Positions 22,701 to 35,701 of a stretch of 64,000 nucleotides of DNA are shown piece after piece. The stretch lies in NCBI GenBank assembly GCA_038380795.1, contig CM076263.1, forward strand, positions 12,886,709-12,950,708. Reading direction: 5' to 3'. Source of the stretch: Pyrocephalus nanus. Taxonomy: Eukaryota; Chordata; Aves; Passeriformes; Tyrannidae. Each line of letters starts with the position of its first letter. Positions within the stretch are counted from its first letter, which is position 1. The translations under genes were made by a program, and so were the position numbers. The notes under the pieces are model-generated. The model was given only the letters and a program-made list of their open reading frames with translations. It was not told the origin of the DNA and did not search any database.

Positions 22701-24355
22701 GTAGTTTCTGTAAGTCAAAGGGACAACTATTAGGAGCATGTACCCCAACAAGAGTAATACTTGAAAGAAAAGGCTCCCAATCCAGATGAGTGAAGATTTA
22801 GCTGAAAAGCATTAAGCAATGATCTTATAAGCAATGTGCAAAGGACCAGGATATGTTAATTTGGAGAAGCATTGCTGGTATTGTGGCTGTACATCATTTG
22901 GACCAGACCTGGCAGAACAGAGCAGACCTAGACAACAGCTATCCAATTTAGAACAGAGGAAAATAAACTTGCATCTGTATCCATTTGCCTGGTTACACAT
23001 ACTCTACAATGCAAACAACTAATATTCTAATATTAGCTCACCCTAATTCTTTACAAAACTGAATTTGACTGCCCTCCTGGCATAATATTTTAAAACAGAC
23101 GGGCACTCTGGTGGGAACCGCTGTGACTTCCCAAGCGACAACCTCCATTATACATGGAGTTTTGCCTGCTATTCCAGTGCTGTTCCTATTAATAATACAT
23201 TTTGCTAACTAGATGTGCTTTTCTGTTTGGAGTTTGTTTTGTGTTCTCTGGTAACTGCAGCCTGTGCTTTGGCAAACTTGTGCATAAGAAACTACCCGCG
23301 TCACCAGCACTCTGTGCACTTTTCAAAATATTACAAACTTATCTTTCTTTTGAGAAGTCTTATCCTGATAAACATGTGACCTAAAAAATAACATAGGAAG
23401 TAATCTAGTTTATCTTTTCACTTTTGAAAAACAAGGTGCATGCTTCTGCAACAACATACCTAGAAAGGAATTTTACTGTGTTTTTTAAATTGACTTTTTA
23501 ATGATGGAAAAGACCGTTCATTATGTAACAGCTAGAAGTGCTTGTCAGCAACATTATAAAAAACTATTTGGATGGAAAGAGTGACAGATGTATCCCTGAT
23601 GTTAGCTGACTGTAAACAATTTAGGAAGAATTTGACCCTTGGTTACGCATTGGATAATTCCCCATCTTCTCAGTTTTCTTTCCCCACTGGAACAGCACTG
23701 AGGGCCTCTTCATAACTCGGCAGAGATGTATGAGGTAGTGGAAGTAGCCCAAGCTGGAAATGGGAAGCAGTTTGGAGAAATGGTATTGCACCACTGCTGA
23801 GCTGATTAGGCCAGATGAGAGATGGAAATGAGGGTTTAAGCTGCAACACCATTTTGACACAGGTTTTGTCTTGGTCCTCGATGGACCCTTTACTTCCCTG
23901 TCGTAACCTCAGAGTACTTAGTGTCACCTAATACTATCACTCTGCCTAATCCTGGCTGGTGCCATCTGCAGTTCTCAGTGGCATAAGGATCACCCTTATA
24001 ATTTTGTAGAAGTGTTTTTTTGAAGATGCAAAACTTGACATTTTAAAAGTAGGTGCTTAGACTGGTGCAATGCCAGCTCATGCCTGCCCAGAAGAAAAAT
24101 CCCCAGCACATAAAGTAAGGAAGGATACCATGTTTCCCCTTCCTACACTTCTGTGGAGTATTACAAGGTGGTTTTCTATCTCTACAACTTGCAAATTTCC
24201 AATTTGGCTGTATCTAGGCTCTTCTTGTACACTCTCTCAGTGGCTTTGTATATAGCAAATACAATCAAATAGATTTTTGACAGGGGTTCAGATGATTTAA
24301 GTCTGAAGGATACAGCCTAAACCATCTCAGACTATTTTCATTTATTCCTTCTGGA
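19753..24355. other. unassigned AT-rich sequence
   Basis: No gene, RNA or repeat family recognised over 4.6 kb. A short imperfect duplication built on GGGTGAC plus ATAGAAAATAGRAAAG lies at 20180-20247. The longest open frame is 119 codons (21949-22308, minus), Phe/Leu/Ser-rich with no known motif. Confidence 0.5.
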
Positions 24356-24406
24356 GTTTTTTGTTCGTTTGTTTGTGGGTTTTGGTTTGGTTTGGTTTGG
24401 CTTTTT
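24356..24406 (+). repeat. T/G-rich low-complexity tract
   Basis: GTTTG and GGTTT units with nearly no A or C; the complement of the A/C tracts elsewhere in the window. Confidence 0.85.
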
Positions 24407-26036
24407 AGGCAGAAGAAAGGTATTTTAAAAATCATCAATAGCAGGAAATCTTAGGAGAAATCAAGCAGGCTATATATGGCCCTGTCTCTATCTAGACCCA
24501 AGAGATAGTTTGGCAATGCCATTATATCAGTCCTAAACCACGAATGACCTCCTGGTTGCCAAGAGTGTGACATCAGAGTAAATCTAGTTTAAGTGAGAAG
24601 CTTGATTATCCCAGTGAGAATGGTTTTTGATGCAATTTTTGAAAAGAAAATCAGTTTGCACTATGCATGCCAACAAAATTTCAGTTTTTCTCTTTTGAAA
24701 GGGAGACTTCAGAGCCCCAGGGCTCAGACCTGACCAGCTCTGGGTGTGTGGGAGGTGGGGGCTGACAGAGCTTCCCCTGGGCTGAGTGGCAGATACACAG
24801 GCTGACACTGCTGACCTGGCAGCTTACTTCTTTGCACCACCAGTTCTAATGATACTCTAAATTTCCATGTTTCCAAACACTGCATTTAGAAATGTACTGC
24901 CAGCACCCCCTTTGTATTTGGCCAGAGCATCATTTCTGTTTTGCTTGTGGCTGAACAAGGATAAAGACACTGGTTTTCTAAGACTTTTGCCATACTGACT
25001 TGGGCAAATGCTTTGTAGTGATACTTGTGATACACCAAGGTAAATCCTTTGGTGTTATTAAGAGGGCAACCTTTTCCCAGGCTTAAGATAAAACTCCTGT
25101 TGCTGTATTTTCTGTTCTTCTACTGTTGTGGTTTATTGCAACAAGAGATTAAAAGGTTAAAAAGAGTTCCCTTGAAACCAATGCACAGATGACGTTCCAG
25201 CAGTGAGAGGGATGATACAGAGCTCTCTGTCAAAGAAATAGATGTACTATTGAAACAGATAAACTGAATGAAAGCATATTGTTTACAATAGAGGAAAGTG
25301 GGGGCGAGGGAGGATAAATAAAAACAAAAATACTGAGTTTAGTTCCTGATGAAAGGAAACTGATATGAAAACAGATTCTTGTTCAATGAATAAAGAGCTT
25401 GAACATCTGCATCAAGGATGTCTAATCTAGCACGAAGGATATGTGCTGATATTTGTGTCACAAAAGCACACCTGCAGTTATAAGCATGATAGAAAAAGTG
25501 TTCTAAACTTAACATGCATCATATTCAGCACTTATTGAACATAACTGAATTAAATTGCACCTGCTAGTGTGCAGGCACATCGGAGCTGAGACTTCTTGAA
25601 CTGGGGAGACTATGCAGATCTTCACACAGAATTGTGTTCATACTGAAAGAGCTCATCATACTGAATTTGTTTTTGTCAGGTAGAGAAGTTTTTGATTTCA
25701 GCTGTACAGAAATGTAGGCTCTGCTTGTGTTTCTGTCCACTGCCAGTCTTCAAAGCATCCAGGAGCAGAGGGAGCTTTGCCTTTCATTTGTGAACAGCCC
25801 AAGGATCACCTGGGGACAGCCAGGCAGGTGAGGTTGGCAGTGTGGTGGCCACCAGGCAGTGGCTGCATCTGGCTGCACATGTGTCTGCTCCACCATATCC
25901 ATTTAGGTGAATTCTTTCAGATTAGGAGCTTTTTTGGCTACCCAAGTTCTGCAACATAGTTAAACTCAGTGGGTTGCTGCCTTCCTGGTTCTTAATTCCT
26001 TGGATCAGGAATTCTAGCTAAACCTCCTGAATTACT

Positions 26037-26041
<5 letters not shown>
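24407..26041. other. unassigned sequence
   Basis: No gene or repeat recognised. 25740-25960 is somewhat richer in G and C but its open frame (60 codons) shows no motif. Confidence 0.5.

Positions 26042-26068
<27 letters not shown>
26042..26068 (+). repeat. poly-A run (27 A)
   Basis: Uninterrupted A run. It could be the tail of an old retrocopy, but the preceding sequence is not recognised and no flanking duplication was found. Confidence 0.9.
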
Positions 26069-26843
26069 GTTCGTTTTTCAGAGGATGACAAAGCATTAAA
26101 GTACTGCTTAAATTTCTCTGAAAATTCTCAGATCTCTGGAGGCATCTCTGATCAAAACTGCTCTGCCTGGTATCCATCTCTAGGCAGACCAGTACTTGCA
26201 ACATTAATTTAGGTTGCAAGTAAAAGTTCAAGCTGCTTTTTTCATCTGGCGTAGCAATTACAGCCATGATATTTCTAGGATCTATGGGATTGGAAGAACA
26301 TTTCCTTTGTTCTTTCCTGCATTTGAATTATCAATTATTTCTTAATACAGAGATCTGATTACCCAGTGGGGCAGGCAACTCCACCTTTGACATAATGACT
26401 CATTCTGTCTCTTAGTGAATGGTTAATGAACAGCATAGCTGACCTTGTGTGTCCTATCTTGGGATTATCTTCAGAAATCTGGCACATGGGATAAAGGCAG
26501 AGCCATGCTTTCATTCTTTGTGTTCCAACTGAGGGCAGTCATGAGTAGGTTGTTGTTCAAAAGAGCTGCTGCCTCCTTTGGCTGGATGCACTTCCTGTCA
26601 TGGCCATGAAAATCTTCCAAAGTTTGTCCTTTCATCATGCAGAAGAAAAAATGACACAAGAGATATATAATGGAAATATTTTCAAGAACAGGAGAATTAA
26701 TTTACATCCCACTGAGAGTAAAATAGGCTTTTGCACTACAGAAATGACAAATTTTGTTTTCCAAAACAGTATAATTTATTGCAAAATAAGTGACCATTTT
26801 CATAAAACAATGGCTTGCTGGAAAACTCTTTCTGCACTATCCA
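26069..26843. other. unassigned sequence
   Basis: Lies between a poly-A run and a poly-T run. No gene or repeat family recognised. Confidence 0.5.
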
Positions 26844-26863
26844 TTTTTTTTTTTTTTTTTTTT
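26844..26863 (+). repeat. poly-T run (20 T)
   Basis: Uninterrupted T run, about 780 bp downstream of the poly-A run at 26042-26068. Confidence 0.9.
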
Positions 26864-29800
26864 GGCACAAGATTAAAATTGGTTAGTTAATTATAAGCCA
26901 GAAAAAAAGCTTTGATCCTTTGCTGAAGTAGCACAAATTATGTGGCATTTTATGTCAGACAGTATCAAAGGCTATGAACAAAAAACATTTTCATAATGAG
27001 AAGCCTTGTCAGTAACTGGGCATAGAAATTATTACTGAAGAGCAAATATCTATTTTTAAAGTCTCCTAACTTGCTTCTCCAAAAAGTTCCCTTTTACCAA
27101 AGGCAGGGGAGCAACTAGTAACTCCCTGCAGGTTCCACTTGAAACACCAACCAACAGGTAGTAATTATAAAAAGAGTAAAGGCTTAGAGTACACTGAGAT
27201 GAGGAGATGTGAGGCCTCTGATACAAAACATGCAAGATGGCCAGTAAAGCAGCTAATGTCTAGACTAAGAGATACTATTTAAACCAAACTTTTCCCTATG
27301 GTAGATGAGTAGTTGCATGATCATTTTAACTGACTTTACTTAGGGGTCAATATCTTTTCTCTAGGAAGGCAAATACTGTCACATTTGGTTTTTTAGTACA
27401 ACCATAATGATGGATCCTCTTCTGATCCATTTGTTTGGCCTGATAGTCTCTTTTGTGTGTGTGTGTTATTACGCATTTTTGAGAGGACATAACTTTTCTG
27501 CTTGCTCATCTTCTCTTTTTAACAAAGTCTATGAGACTGAATGAAACATCTGTGAAAGACTTGATTCTATTACTCACTTAAAGTACCCCACATGCAGTAA
27601 ATTAGGATAATGAAGATCTATGCAAGTTGTTCAGTAATGCATCCTTATGCAATTGCTAAGGGAAGGACATGCAGAAAACACATATGGAAAGAATAAACAC
27701 AGCAAGGGTATTCAGCGGGAGTTAGCAGATCACCAACAGATAATCAAATACAGATGATATATGTTTGCATATTAAATTCAGTCCTAATGTAAATGGATCC
27801 AAATATCACTAAGGCTAACGGGAGGTGCTGTCATAAAAGGGTGGAATCTGCCCTTTTGCTTTCAAGAGAAGAAAAGCAAATAACCTCATCAGTAGCTCAG
27901 TTGTTTAGACAGATTCATTTTTCTCCTAGACGTGCACAGTAAATTAGTCAAACAGTCTCAAGTTCAGCTGACAAAAAATGTGTAGAAAAGTGGTAGAAAG
28001 GAAGTGATGAAGCACTGCCACTAATTGTATTTGGTAAAACAGATGCTCTGGAGAGAAAAATAACTCGGCATGCGTAACTTTGTCACTTGAAATAGATTAT
28101 TTTTAAAGGTTATGCAGTATTCAATTAAGTTTGTCTGCCTCCAAGCCAAAGGAGCCTAGACTGCCATGTACCCTTAGTGCAGCCCAAGGCAAAAGGTAGA
28201 TCAGTGAGAAACTTGCCATCGCTTGATTCACCATGGTACTCCCCTCCATGTTGGGACACCCTTTTAGAGGAACAGCAGCCTGTCTCAGTCTTGTCCACAC
28301 CATCTATTGGAATTATTCCTCTTCAGATGATGTCCTCCAAACCTTTTCCAGAGCTTGTTTTTGGTGACAGATAGTTGGCATGAGCCAGTAGGATGAACTA
28401 TAGAGAACTCTAACTTTTCCTTTGTTTAGGAGAAACAAATACCTAGTCTGGTGTTCAGAGGGCAAGCCCCCTGAACCTTTCTAATCATGCAAAAGGACTG
28501 ACTAGAAAAATATCTTACTGCTCTTGCATTTTTTTCTTATATGTTTTCTCCTACATCCTGTAATATAGGGTGACGGGATCTGTTGGAATCTCCTTGAGTT
28601 TGGATTACTGTGTTTTTGAAAAGAGGGAAAGTGGAGTAAATCTGTCCCCTTTCATGCCTGTAAGCTGTTGAGGGCTCCAGTAAAAGAGTGGCTTTAACTT
28701 CGCTCCCACTCTTGAACACAGATTAAATAGTAAAACTATATAAAAGTAAGTCAGCAAGCAGTTTTGCCTGCCTGAGGAGTAATTTTGGAATTTTTGGGAC
28801 CTAAGGCTGCAAGTAAAGGTGTTTCTAAATGTTCATGAGAGAAAAGCCCACCAAGTCTGTCTGCAAAGTTTAATATTGATATTAAACTGTTTTTTCTTTC
28901 TTAACAGGGACCTGTAGAAAACTGTCCTTACCTCTCAGTTTTACCCCTTTAATGAGGGATGCTAGTCTGAAATCACATTGTTCATTAAACAAGGGGGCAA
29001 GGACGATTTTTTCATGATTATTATTCAGTGTAAGTTTTTCTCTATTTAAAATGTTAGATAGCTCTCAAGTAATTGTAAGGGATCAGTAGGGAGTGGCCTT
29101 TAAAGGTCACTTTAAGCCAGTGTAATGTAATTAAATGAATTACGTGGAAACACGTTCTAAGATCTCATTAACCACATTTATATCTGTCACGGGAAAGTTT
29201 ACCCAGATATCAATACAAAACACACTGGAGTAAGGTCAAAGTCTTCTTAGAAGTGCATACAAAATGATATTTTTTTTTTTTTATATAATGACATCAGAGA
29301 AAGAAATTATCCGAGAGTTATTCTAGTTTAATCTGCATGGACAAAAAGAACATTCTAATTTTTGGCTTTATGTAACAACTGAGTAGAATGAAAAACCCCC
29401 CTACATTCTTTCCCCTTTTCACCTTGTTACAGTCATAATATCTATAGGAATGTTGACAGGGTTGGTTGCAGGAGCTCCGAACTATTACACAGCTGTCTGG
29501 CTGAAAGTGGAGAATGAGATATGCAGTGAGGCCTGGCATAGGGGGAAACAGATTTTTTCTGTATTTTAAATTGTTTTTAATAGTCCTGGGTTGTACCACG
29601 GACCATACAGCATCCTTAACTAATTTTTGTGTGGATCATAAGAAAAAAAACATGCCACTGTATGGTTCCTGCATTGTATCTGGTGTACTCAAGTTTACTG
29701 TGTTCTCCATATGTTGAGACTGTGTGGAAGTGCAGCACAGTTAGACTGCAGGTTCACTGCAGAAAGTTCCATGCAGTTTAATTTCTCCGGCATGTGCCAA

Positions 29801-30681
29801 TTGCACTTGCTGACAATTGAAATTGTCCTCATTAATTTTCATTGAGTTGCAGACTGTCTTCTCCATATTGGAGTCAGATAAACTGAGACAGTGAATTGGA
29901 GCTTGCCAGGAGGAAGCCAGGATGAGTGATGAAACTGACCTCAGCAATATTTATTCTGTGAGTCACTTTAGCAGTGTCACACACTCGCTGGTCTATTGAT
30001 GTTCAGTGTGGATTTTCTTAAAGTCCTCTTCATTTCCAGAGCCATGGGGATTTTTTATGTCAGAAACTCTGCATTTGCTTTTGATGATAGAAATTGTTAG
30101 GTTTTATGATTTTGAAATAAATCTTTGAATCACATTTATTTGACGCTAAGTGATGGCAGGTAAAAGTTCACAAATTTTAATAAATTGCAATGGTCTTATG
30201 GTCCTTTGGGATATGAAATATGACTTTTGCAGTGACACAAACCTACTGGTACAGTGACATGTATGAGAAAATAATTGTCAAATCTGTTTGAGATGTATTA
30301 TGTGGAAATGAAATGATCAGTGTTCTCGGAACAGCTCCAATCATGTTTGACACATTGACATTTAGAAGTTCTGGATGCTGCTTAAGGAGTCTCTCTAGTT
30401 TCCAGAGAATAAGGAAAGAATCTGTGTCAAATTTCCTGACCTGGAGTTGGCAGAATTAGGGCTACAAGCAGCAGTATGTGGACAGGTAACATGTTTAGTC
30501 CCTAGTGCTGGGTAATGTGGGTTAAGTGCTTTCTTTACTGTAACGTTTCCCTACTGAGCAGACCTGTTGCTGCTGCTGCGTGTTTTTTTCCCACCAGAAT
30601 CATTATCAGCTTGCAGGTAGTAGAAAATGAACACATATAGTCAGAAAAAGCACATAAAATAAAAGGCTCAGTCTTAGTGTG
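26864..30681. other. unassigned AT-rich sequence
   Basis: No gene or repeat recognised. A polypyrimidine stretch ending in AACAG at 28888-28907 looks like a splice acceptor, but the following frame closes after about 14 codons. A poly-T run of 12-13 lies near 29270-29282. Confidence 0.5.
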
Positions 30682-30906
30682 ATTGGTTTGGGGTTGGTTT
30701 TTTTTGTTGTTGTTGTGTTTGTTTGTTTGTGGTTTTTATTTTTGGTTTTTGTTGGGTTTTTTTGTTTGTTGGTTTGGTTTTGTTTTTGTTTTTTGTTGTG
30801 TTTTTTTGTGTTGTTTTTTTTTTCTTTTTGGTTTGGTTTAATTTGGTTTGGTGGGATTTTTTTGTGGTGCTTTTTTGTTTCATTGCTTGTTTGTTTGTTT
30901 GTTTTA
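30682..30906 (+). repeat. long T/G-rich low-complexity tract
   Basis: About 225 bp made almost only of T and G: GTTTGTTT, GTTGTTG and TTTTGG units, with very few A or C. The open frames seen here (Phe/Val/Trp/Cys-rich on plus, Lys/Thr/Asn-rich on minus) are artefacts of composition. Confidence 0.9.
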
Positions 30907-31384
30907 ATGGTAGCTTACAGTTGATGTTTGAAATAGGTATTATAAAATCACTCTGGAAGTGGAGTTCCTTTGCCCAACCGGTAGCTATTATTATTAACCA
31001 ATTTATGATCTTTTAAAATATGGAAATTCCATCTCTACCTTATCTCTGCAAATAGTCTCTAAAAGACAAGGACAGCAGCAGAGCTCGGCAAACTCTGAGT
31101 CAGTGTATAGTGGAGTGATGAAAAAAAATCCCACACCAAAACCCAGAAAACCCTCACAATTTTTTTCATTAGTGTGGTTTTTTTTTTTTTTTTTGCTTTT
31201 TTCTTTTATAGCACCATTAAGGGTCTGCAACCCTGCTTATCAGGTAGTCTCTAACACACAATGATGAAATAGCAGAGAAAGCTGTAACCCTTTATACCCT
31301 GAAGAAGGGGTTTTGGGAACAAGTGCTCCTCTCAATGGTTTACCAAGAGAAAAAAAAATGAAGTGATGAAATCTTTTCCACCTT
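30907..31384. other. unassigned sequence with poly-T run
   Basis: Contains a 17-base T run at 31178-31194 followed by further T-rich sequence. Nothing else recognised. Confidence 0.55.
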
Positions 31385-31455
31385 GACCTTGTGCCCAGGT
31401 TGCTTGGGCTTTGGTAGTTATTGTGGGTCCCTTCCAACTCAGAATATTCCATGAA
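31385..31455 (+). mobile_element. short CR1-type 3' end
   Basis: GTGGGTCCCTTCCAACTCAG followed by AATATTCCATGAAC is the terminal sequence shared by CR1 and CR1-tailed SINEs. Only about 50-70 bp are recognisable, and no tRNA-like head was found upstream, so it is probably a truncated CR1. Confidence 0.7.
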
Positions 31456-33487
31456 CTATTGAAAAAAGAGACTTCTCCTTTCCCGAGCCACTTGGCAGCA
31501 GAGACAGAAGTCTGATGTTAAAAAGAAAAGGAAGGGATCAACAACTCAGTCCCTGGGGAAGGAGGAGAGTGATGACCTTGTCATGCTTGCCTGAGCAATG
31601 CCCTGGGATTGTGTGCCTGATGAGATCAGTTGTGCTTCCATGTATGTATGGCAAGGTCAGCAGAGCCCATTAATCACTCCTGCAGGAGGGAGTGATATAC
31701 TGCTTCCAGTTCATTATGATAAACAAATTCTTAATCCTCTCTTTTCCAATCCATTCTGAAACAGAAGACAAGTGAGAAGAGCTTGGCCATTGTCCCATCA
31801 ATACAAATGCCTTTACCCTGGGCTGAAGGAAGCACCTTGATTGTTCTGCACATGGGAACAAATATGATATGTTAGCTGTTCAAGGGGAAGGACCCTTCCT
31901 GCTCCCTCTGACATTGAAAAAGATGCAGATGACATCTGCTCTGTTTTGAACATCCCTATATACATACATACAAAATCCCTATAGACATACATATAAAATA
32001 TATCCAGAAACATTTTCAAAATTGTATTTTTATAAGAAATTGGCTCATCATTATGCTAATTAATCTAATAACTAAGATTATTTTGAGTCAGTCATTCCTA
32101 AAATTGCTACCAAAAGTTGGAAGAAAAAATTAATTTAATGATTGAATTATTGACAGCTTGTCTTCATGCCCTGTATTTCCTGTGTGTATTGATTCTTTGA
32201 GTGTATATTTCATTATTTAATGGCTTCCCCTTGTTCCTTAAGCTTTTGTTTTTAGTGAAAATTTGAAAATTTGAAATTTGCTTTGTGCATGTGCATCTTT
32301 ACTACTTATGAAATAGAATTAGGTAACCAAATCTAATCTTAAATTACAAACTTACAAACTGCCTGTGAATTAATGTGGCCAGGAAATAAGAATGATTTTA
32401 GACCCTGCATCTAAAATAGCCTCCTAAAAAAAGAGGTGGATATAATTAATTTACCGATTTTGAAGTAGAGCTTTAAAAACTGTATGAACAAGGTAGCATG
32501 GTATTGTTGACTGCAGCTACACAGATCACTTCATGTCTTGCATTCTTTAACCTAAATGTTGAATCAGTCTCAGATTTTGTAAACTAGAGATGCTCAGGTC
32601 ATTAGAAATAGAGAAACTTAAATCTATGAATTTGAAAAAAATACTTTAAAAACTAGATTTCATGTGCAGAAAGTCATAAAAATACCATGAACTTCAGTTT
32701 TGCTGTCTTGAATGTCTACATGAAAATGAACCTAGAAACTCCAAGGTTATTAAAACCCTGGGTCTGAAATATATTTTGTGTCTAGCAAATTGCAATGTAA
32801 AATGTGCTGTGTTCAGTGGTACTGTTTCTTAACTGCTAGTACCAAGGGTTCACTGAGGGTAAAGTCACAGAAAGCACACTTCAATTGTGCTTGATATCTT
32901 ACTAATTAAAGAGAAAATCGTGCTGCGAGAGACAAATACTGCTGTCTCTCTTCTCAGACCATTTCTCTCTCACTGAGCTAATGGAGCAATTCTGTGTTTC
33001 AGTCCAGAAGCAGACATTCTTGTAATTGTCTGCAGTCTCATACTAAATGCTTCATCCAATAAATGATTTTTAGCTTTAACTCATTTCCTCAGCTTCAATA
33101 CACTGTGTTCAAAGATATAATTAAAAACTAGTGCTGTTGTCCAAGATGAGTTTAGCCTAGCAAACAATCGTTCACCATCTGGAAATTATGTTATACAAAG
33201 AGATTATCTGAAAAGGAAAACATACTGGTATTTGATTTCCCCTGAAAGATACAGACTTCATTTTCATTTGTTTGCTGTAAATCAGGAGCAATTCCACTGT
33301 ATACTCATCATAATTGTATATTAATGCATGCTTTTGTAATAATGTGGCTTGTATGGGGCTGGATGTGCAGAAAAGAGGAAAAATGAAAAGGCAGAAAGGG
33401 GAAAAATGCCCTTATTCCTTCTCGTCTGAACTTCTTTCTACAGAAAATCTGTCCTGATCAAATAGGAGGTAAAACTTTCTTCAGCCT
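31456..33487. other. unassigned AT-rich sequence
   Basis: Apart from a 23-bp tandem duplication at 31952-31997, no gene or repeat is recognised. 32000-33300 is AT-rich and free of interspersed repeats. Confidence 0.5.
31952..31997 (+). repeat. two-copy 23-bp tandem repeat
   Basis: ATCCCTATATACATACATAC plus AAA is followed directly by ATCCCTATAGACATACATAT plus AAA. Only two substitutions separate the copies. Confidence 0.85.
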
Positions 33488-33531
33488 AATTGGGTAGGGC
33501 AGTACCCAGCAATTGGGTAAGGGCAGCACTG
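33488..33531 (+). repeat. two-copy tandem duplication
   Basis: AATTGGGTAGGGCAGTACCC is followed by AATTGGGTAAGGGCAGCACT, two diverged copies of a 21-23 bp unit. Confidence 0.8.
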
Positions 33532-33636
33532 AAAAAATATTTGTCTTGCTTTATTTGATGGAAAACAATGTAGGGCAGAAAGAGCATTCTTGTAAACTGC
33601 ATTTTAGCATAGGTCTCATGATACTTAGCATGATCC
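33532..33636. other. unassigned sequence
   Basis: Nothing recognised. Confidence 0.5.
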
Positions 33637-33756
33637 TAAAATAAAACAAAACAAAAAAACAACCAAAGAATCAACCAATCAACCAACAACAAAGAAACCA
33701 ACCAACCAACTGAACAAAACCAACAACAACAACAACAAAGAAATAAAAGAAAAAAG
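33637..33756 (+). repeat. A/C-rich low-complexity tract
   Basis: About 120 bp of AAAC, AACC, CAAC and CAACAA units, with the trinucleotide CAA repeated five to six times at 33718-33738. Few G or T. Confidence 0.9.
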
Positions 33757-34849
33757 GGTCAACAAAAACCTCTGGTTTCTCACTGCTTGTGTAAAGCTAG
33801 CTTTTGTTTGGTTTTGTGTTTCTCATTCCTGATGTTGATAGAAAAACAAGAATTGGTAGAATGAAAAGCACACTCTCAAAAGGCCCATAAAAGAATGCAT
33901 GTTTTTAAAATATGTTTATTTTTTACTCTAGAGTGTGATTTTTTGGTCATGGTAGAGGAAATGATATATGACTTTTTACATGCTTTGGTCTGGCCTTGCT
34001 GAAATATGCAACTGCAGAGTTAAAGCCCCTGGGGTGATTAGGTGGTACATCTGGGCCAAATTCATGGCTCACTGCTGCCAATAGGAAAAAAGCCCTTTCC
34101 TGTTTCCCATTCCCCTCACTCCTGCTGTGCAGCCCCATCCTTGTCTTTGCAGAGATTTTGGCATGTGGTCGGCCGAGCTGAAAGCTGATTTATCTGTCTA
34201 ACCCAGGAGCAAAGATCTGCACTGGATCACCGTTCTGTCATATTAGCAATGTGATCTGGCTCACCAGGGGGCTGTGCAATGCAAGAGTGTGTGCCAGGCA
34301 AGGGCTAGGAACATTGGCTTGAACTACAGGGTAAAGTGGTAAGAAAAGGAGCTTTTAGGTTTTGGTGGCAGAAAGCCATTAGGTTCCGTTGTAATAGCTA
34401 ATAACTTCACCTTGAGAAGCACAAGGCATCTGACTTGGACAGAATAGTAACATTAATAAAAGCTTGATGCCTGCTGTTAACAGGACATTGGTAGTTCAGG
34501 ACTTTGGTGATTTTCTGACTCCTTCTGAATTTTCTCCTTTTTAAATGAGCCTTCTGACACCTTTTCTGCCTCTTCATTTATATCCCCTAATGAACCTCCT
34601 CTTAGAGCTCCTGACCCTTTCTCACCTCTGGTGAGGATAATTCTCTTTCTGATGCACTTTCATAGTAGCTGTATAGTTTATGTAACTATTACAAGGGAAA
34701 CTTGATTTAGGATTGTTAGTTTTTCTTTCCATTAAAACGTAATTCTAGTGAAAAAAATATTTTTAAGCACTAAATAGGGAAATCTAAGGAAATGTCTTGT
34801 AGTGGCAAGATATCTTTTAATTTTGAAACAAGACTATTCATGCAAAGTT
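33757..34849. other. unassigned sequence
   Basis: No gene or repeat recognised. 33980-34330 is a little richer in G and C than its neighbours. Confidence 0.5.
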
Positions 34850-34941
34850 AAAAAAAAACAAACAAAAAAAAACAAACAAAAAAAAACACAAAAAAACCCC
34901 AAAAACAAAAACAAAACAAAACAAAAAAAAACCAACAACAA

Positions 34942-34973
<32 letters not shown>

Positions 34974-35000
34974 AACAAAAAAAAAAAAAACACCACACAA
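34850..35000 (+). repeat. long A-rich tract
   Basis: 150 bp of A runs broken by single C or CC, with one run of about 30 A around 34943-34971. Open frames here are only Lys/Asn/Gln strings. Confidence 0.9.
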
Positions 35001-35564
35001 TAGATTTTACATGCTCCCGGGCAAAAATTGTGTCAGGTATAGAAGCTGTATACCTTCCTTAGTCCACCTCTTAACATTTTATTCCCACTCCATATTTTTC
35101 CTCACTGAGAGCACTCCAAGTGTGGGGGATAGCTTTAGAGATTAGCTTTTCACTTCAAGAAATAAAAAAACCCATGTTTCTAAATACTTGAGTGACCTTG
35201 AAAACCTATTGGTAAAGGGAGAGCATGTACTAATAGATTCTCTTTGAGGGATTATTTTCAGCTGCCTTGTCAAGTTAGGAACTGCAACCACTAAAGCAGT
35301 AGCACAGTTTCAGGTCTCATTTCAAAGACATTCAAATGAAGACCTGCCAGTTGTGACACATGCCCTTTGGTTATCCTACAACTGATTCATATCATGCTGA
35401 AGGCAATAATACCTGTGAAATATTAAGCATCTTTTAAACAATTCCAGCTGTTTCTGCTTTAAATAGTCTGGTACTTACAATGGAAAATGGCCAAAGAACC
35501 AGTGGTTTGTTTTTCTAATATATAATTCCTAGACATGTAGATACTGTGGAGGTCTATTCAGGAT

Positions 35565-35626
35565 GTACATACAAACATGTATATACATATATAAATATGC
35601 ATATATGTATATATATATGTATATAA
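35565..35626 (+). repeat. TA/CA microsatellite
   Basis: Degenerate alternating purine-pyrimidine sequence (TATATACATATATAA and ATATGTATATATATATGTAT). Confidence 0.85.
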
Positions 35627-35684
35627 GTGTTTTAAAAACAGCTTTGTAGTGACACATACATAATAGAGCCTGACTTAGAACAGA

Positions 35685-35701
35685 TTTTTTTTTTTTTTTT
35701 T
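35685..35701 (+). repeat. poly-T run (17 T)
   Basis: Uninterrupted T run. Confidence 0.9.

Noticed and set aside
26042..26863. poly-A and poly-T runs bracketing 26.07-26.84 kb as an inserted retrocopy
   Set aside because: No flanking duplication, no recognisable parent gene, and the two runs are on opposite strands of the segment; unrelated homopolymers fit as well.
27888..27970. TAGCTCAGTTGTTTAGAC resembles a tRNA A box, suggesting another SINE
   Set aside because: No B box follows at the right distance (GTTCAGCTG is about 70 bp away) and there is no CR1-like tail, so chance similarity is more likely.
28888..28955. splice acceptor (TTTTTTCTTTCTTAACAG) with a possible terminal exon
   Set aside because: The frame that follows closes after about 14 codons and nothing upstream supports a transcript.
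30674..30924. open frames of Phe/Val/Cys or Lys/Thr/Asn
   Set aside because: They are translations of a T/G low-complexity tract and its complement.
34802..35062. 86-codon Lys/Asn-rich frame
   Set aside because: It is the translation of an A-rich tract.
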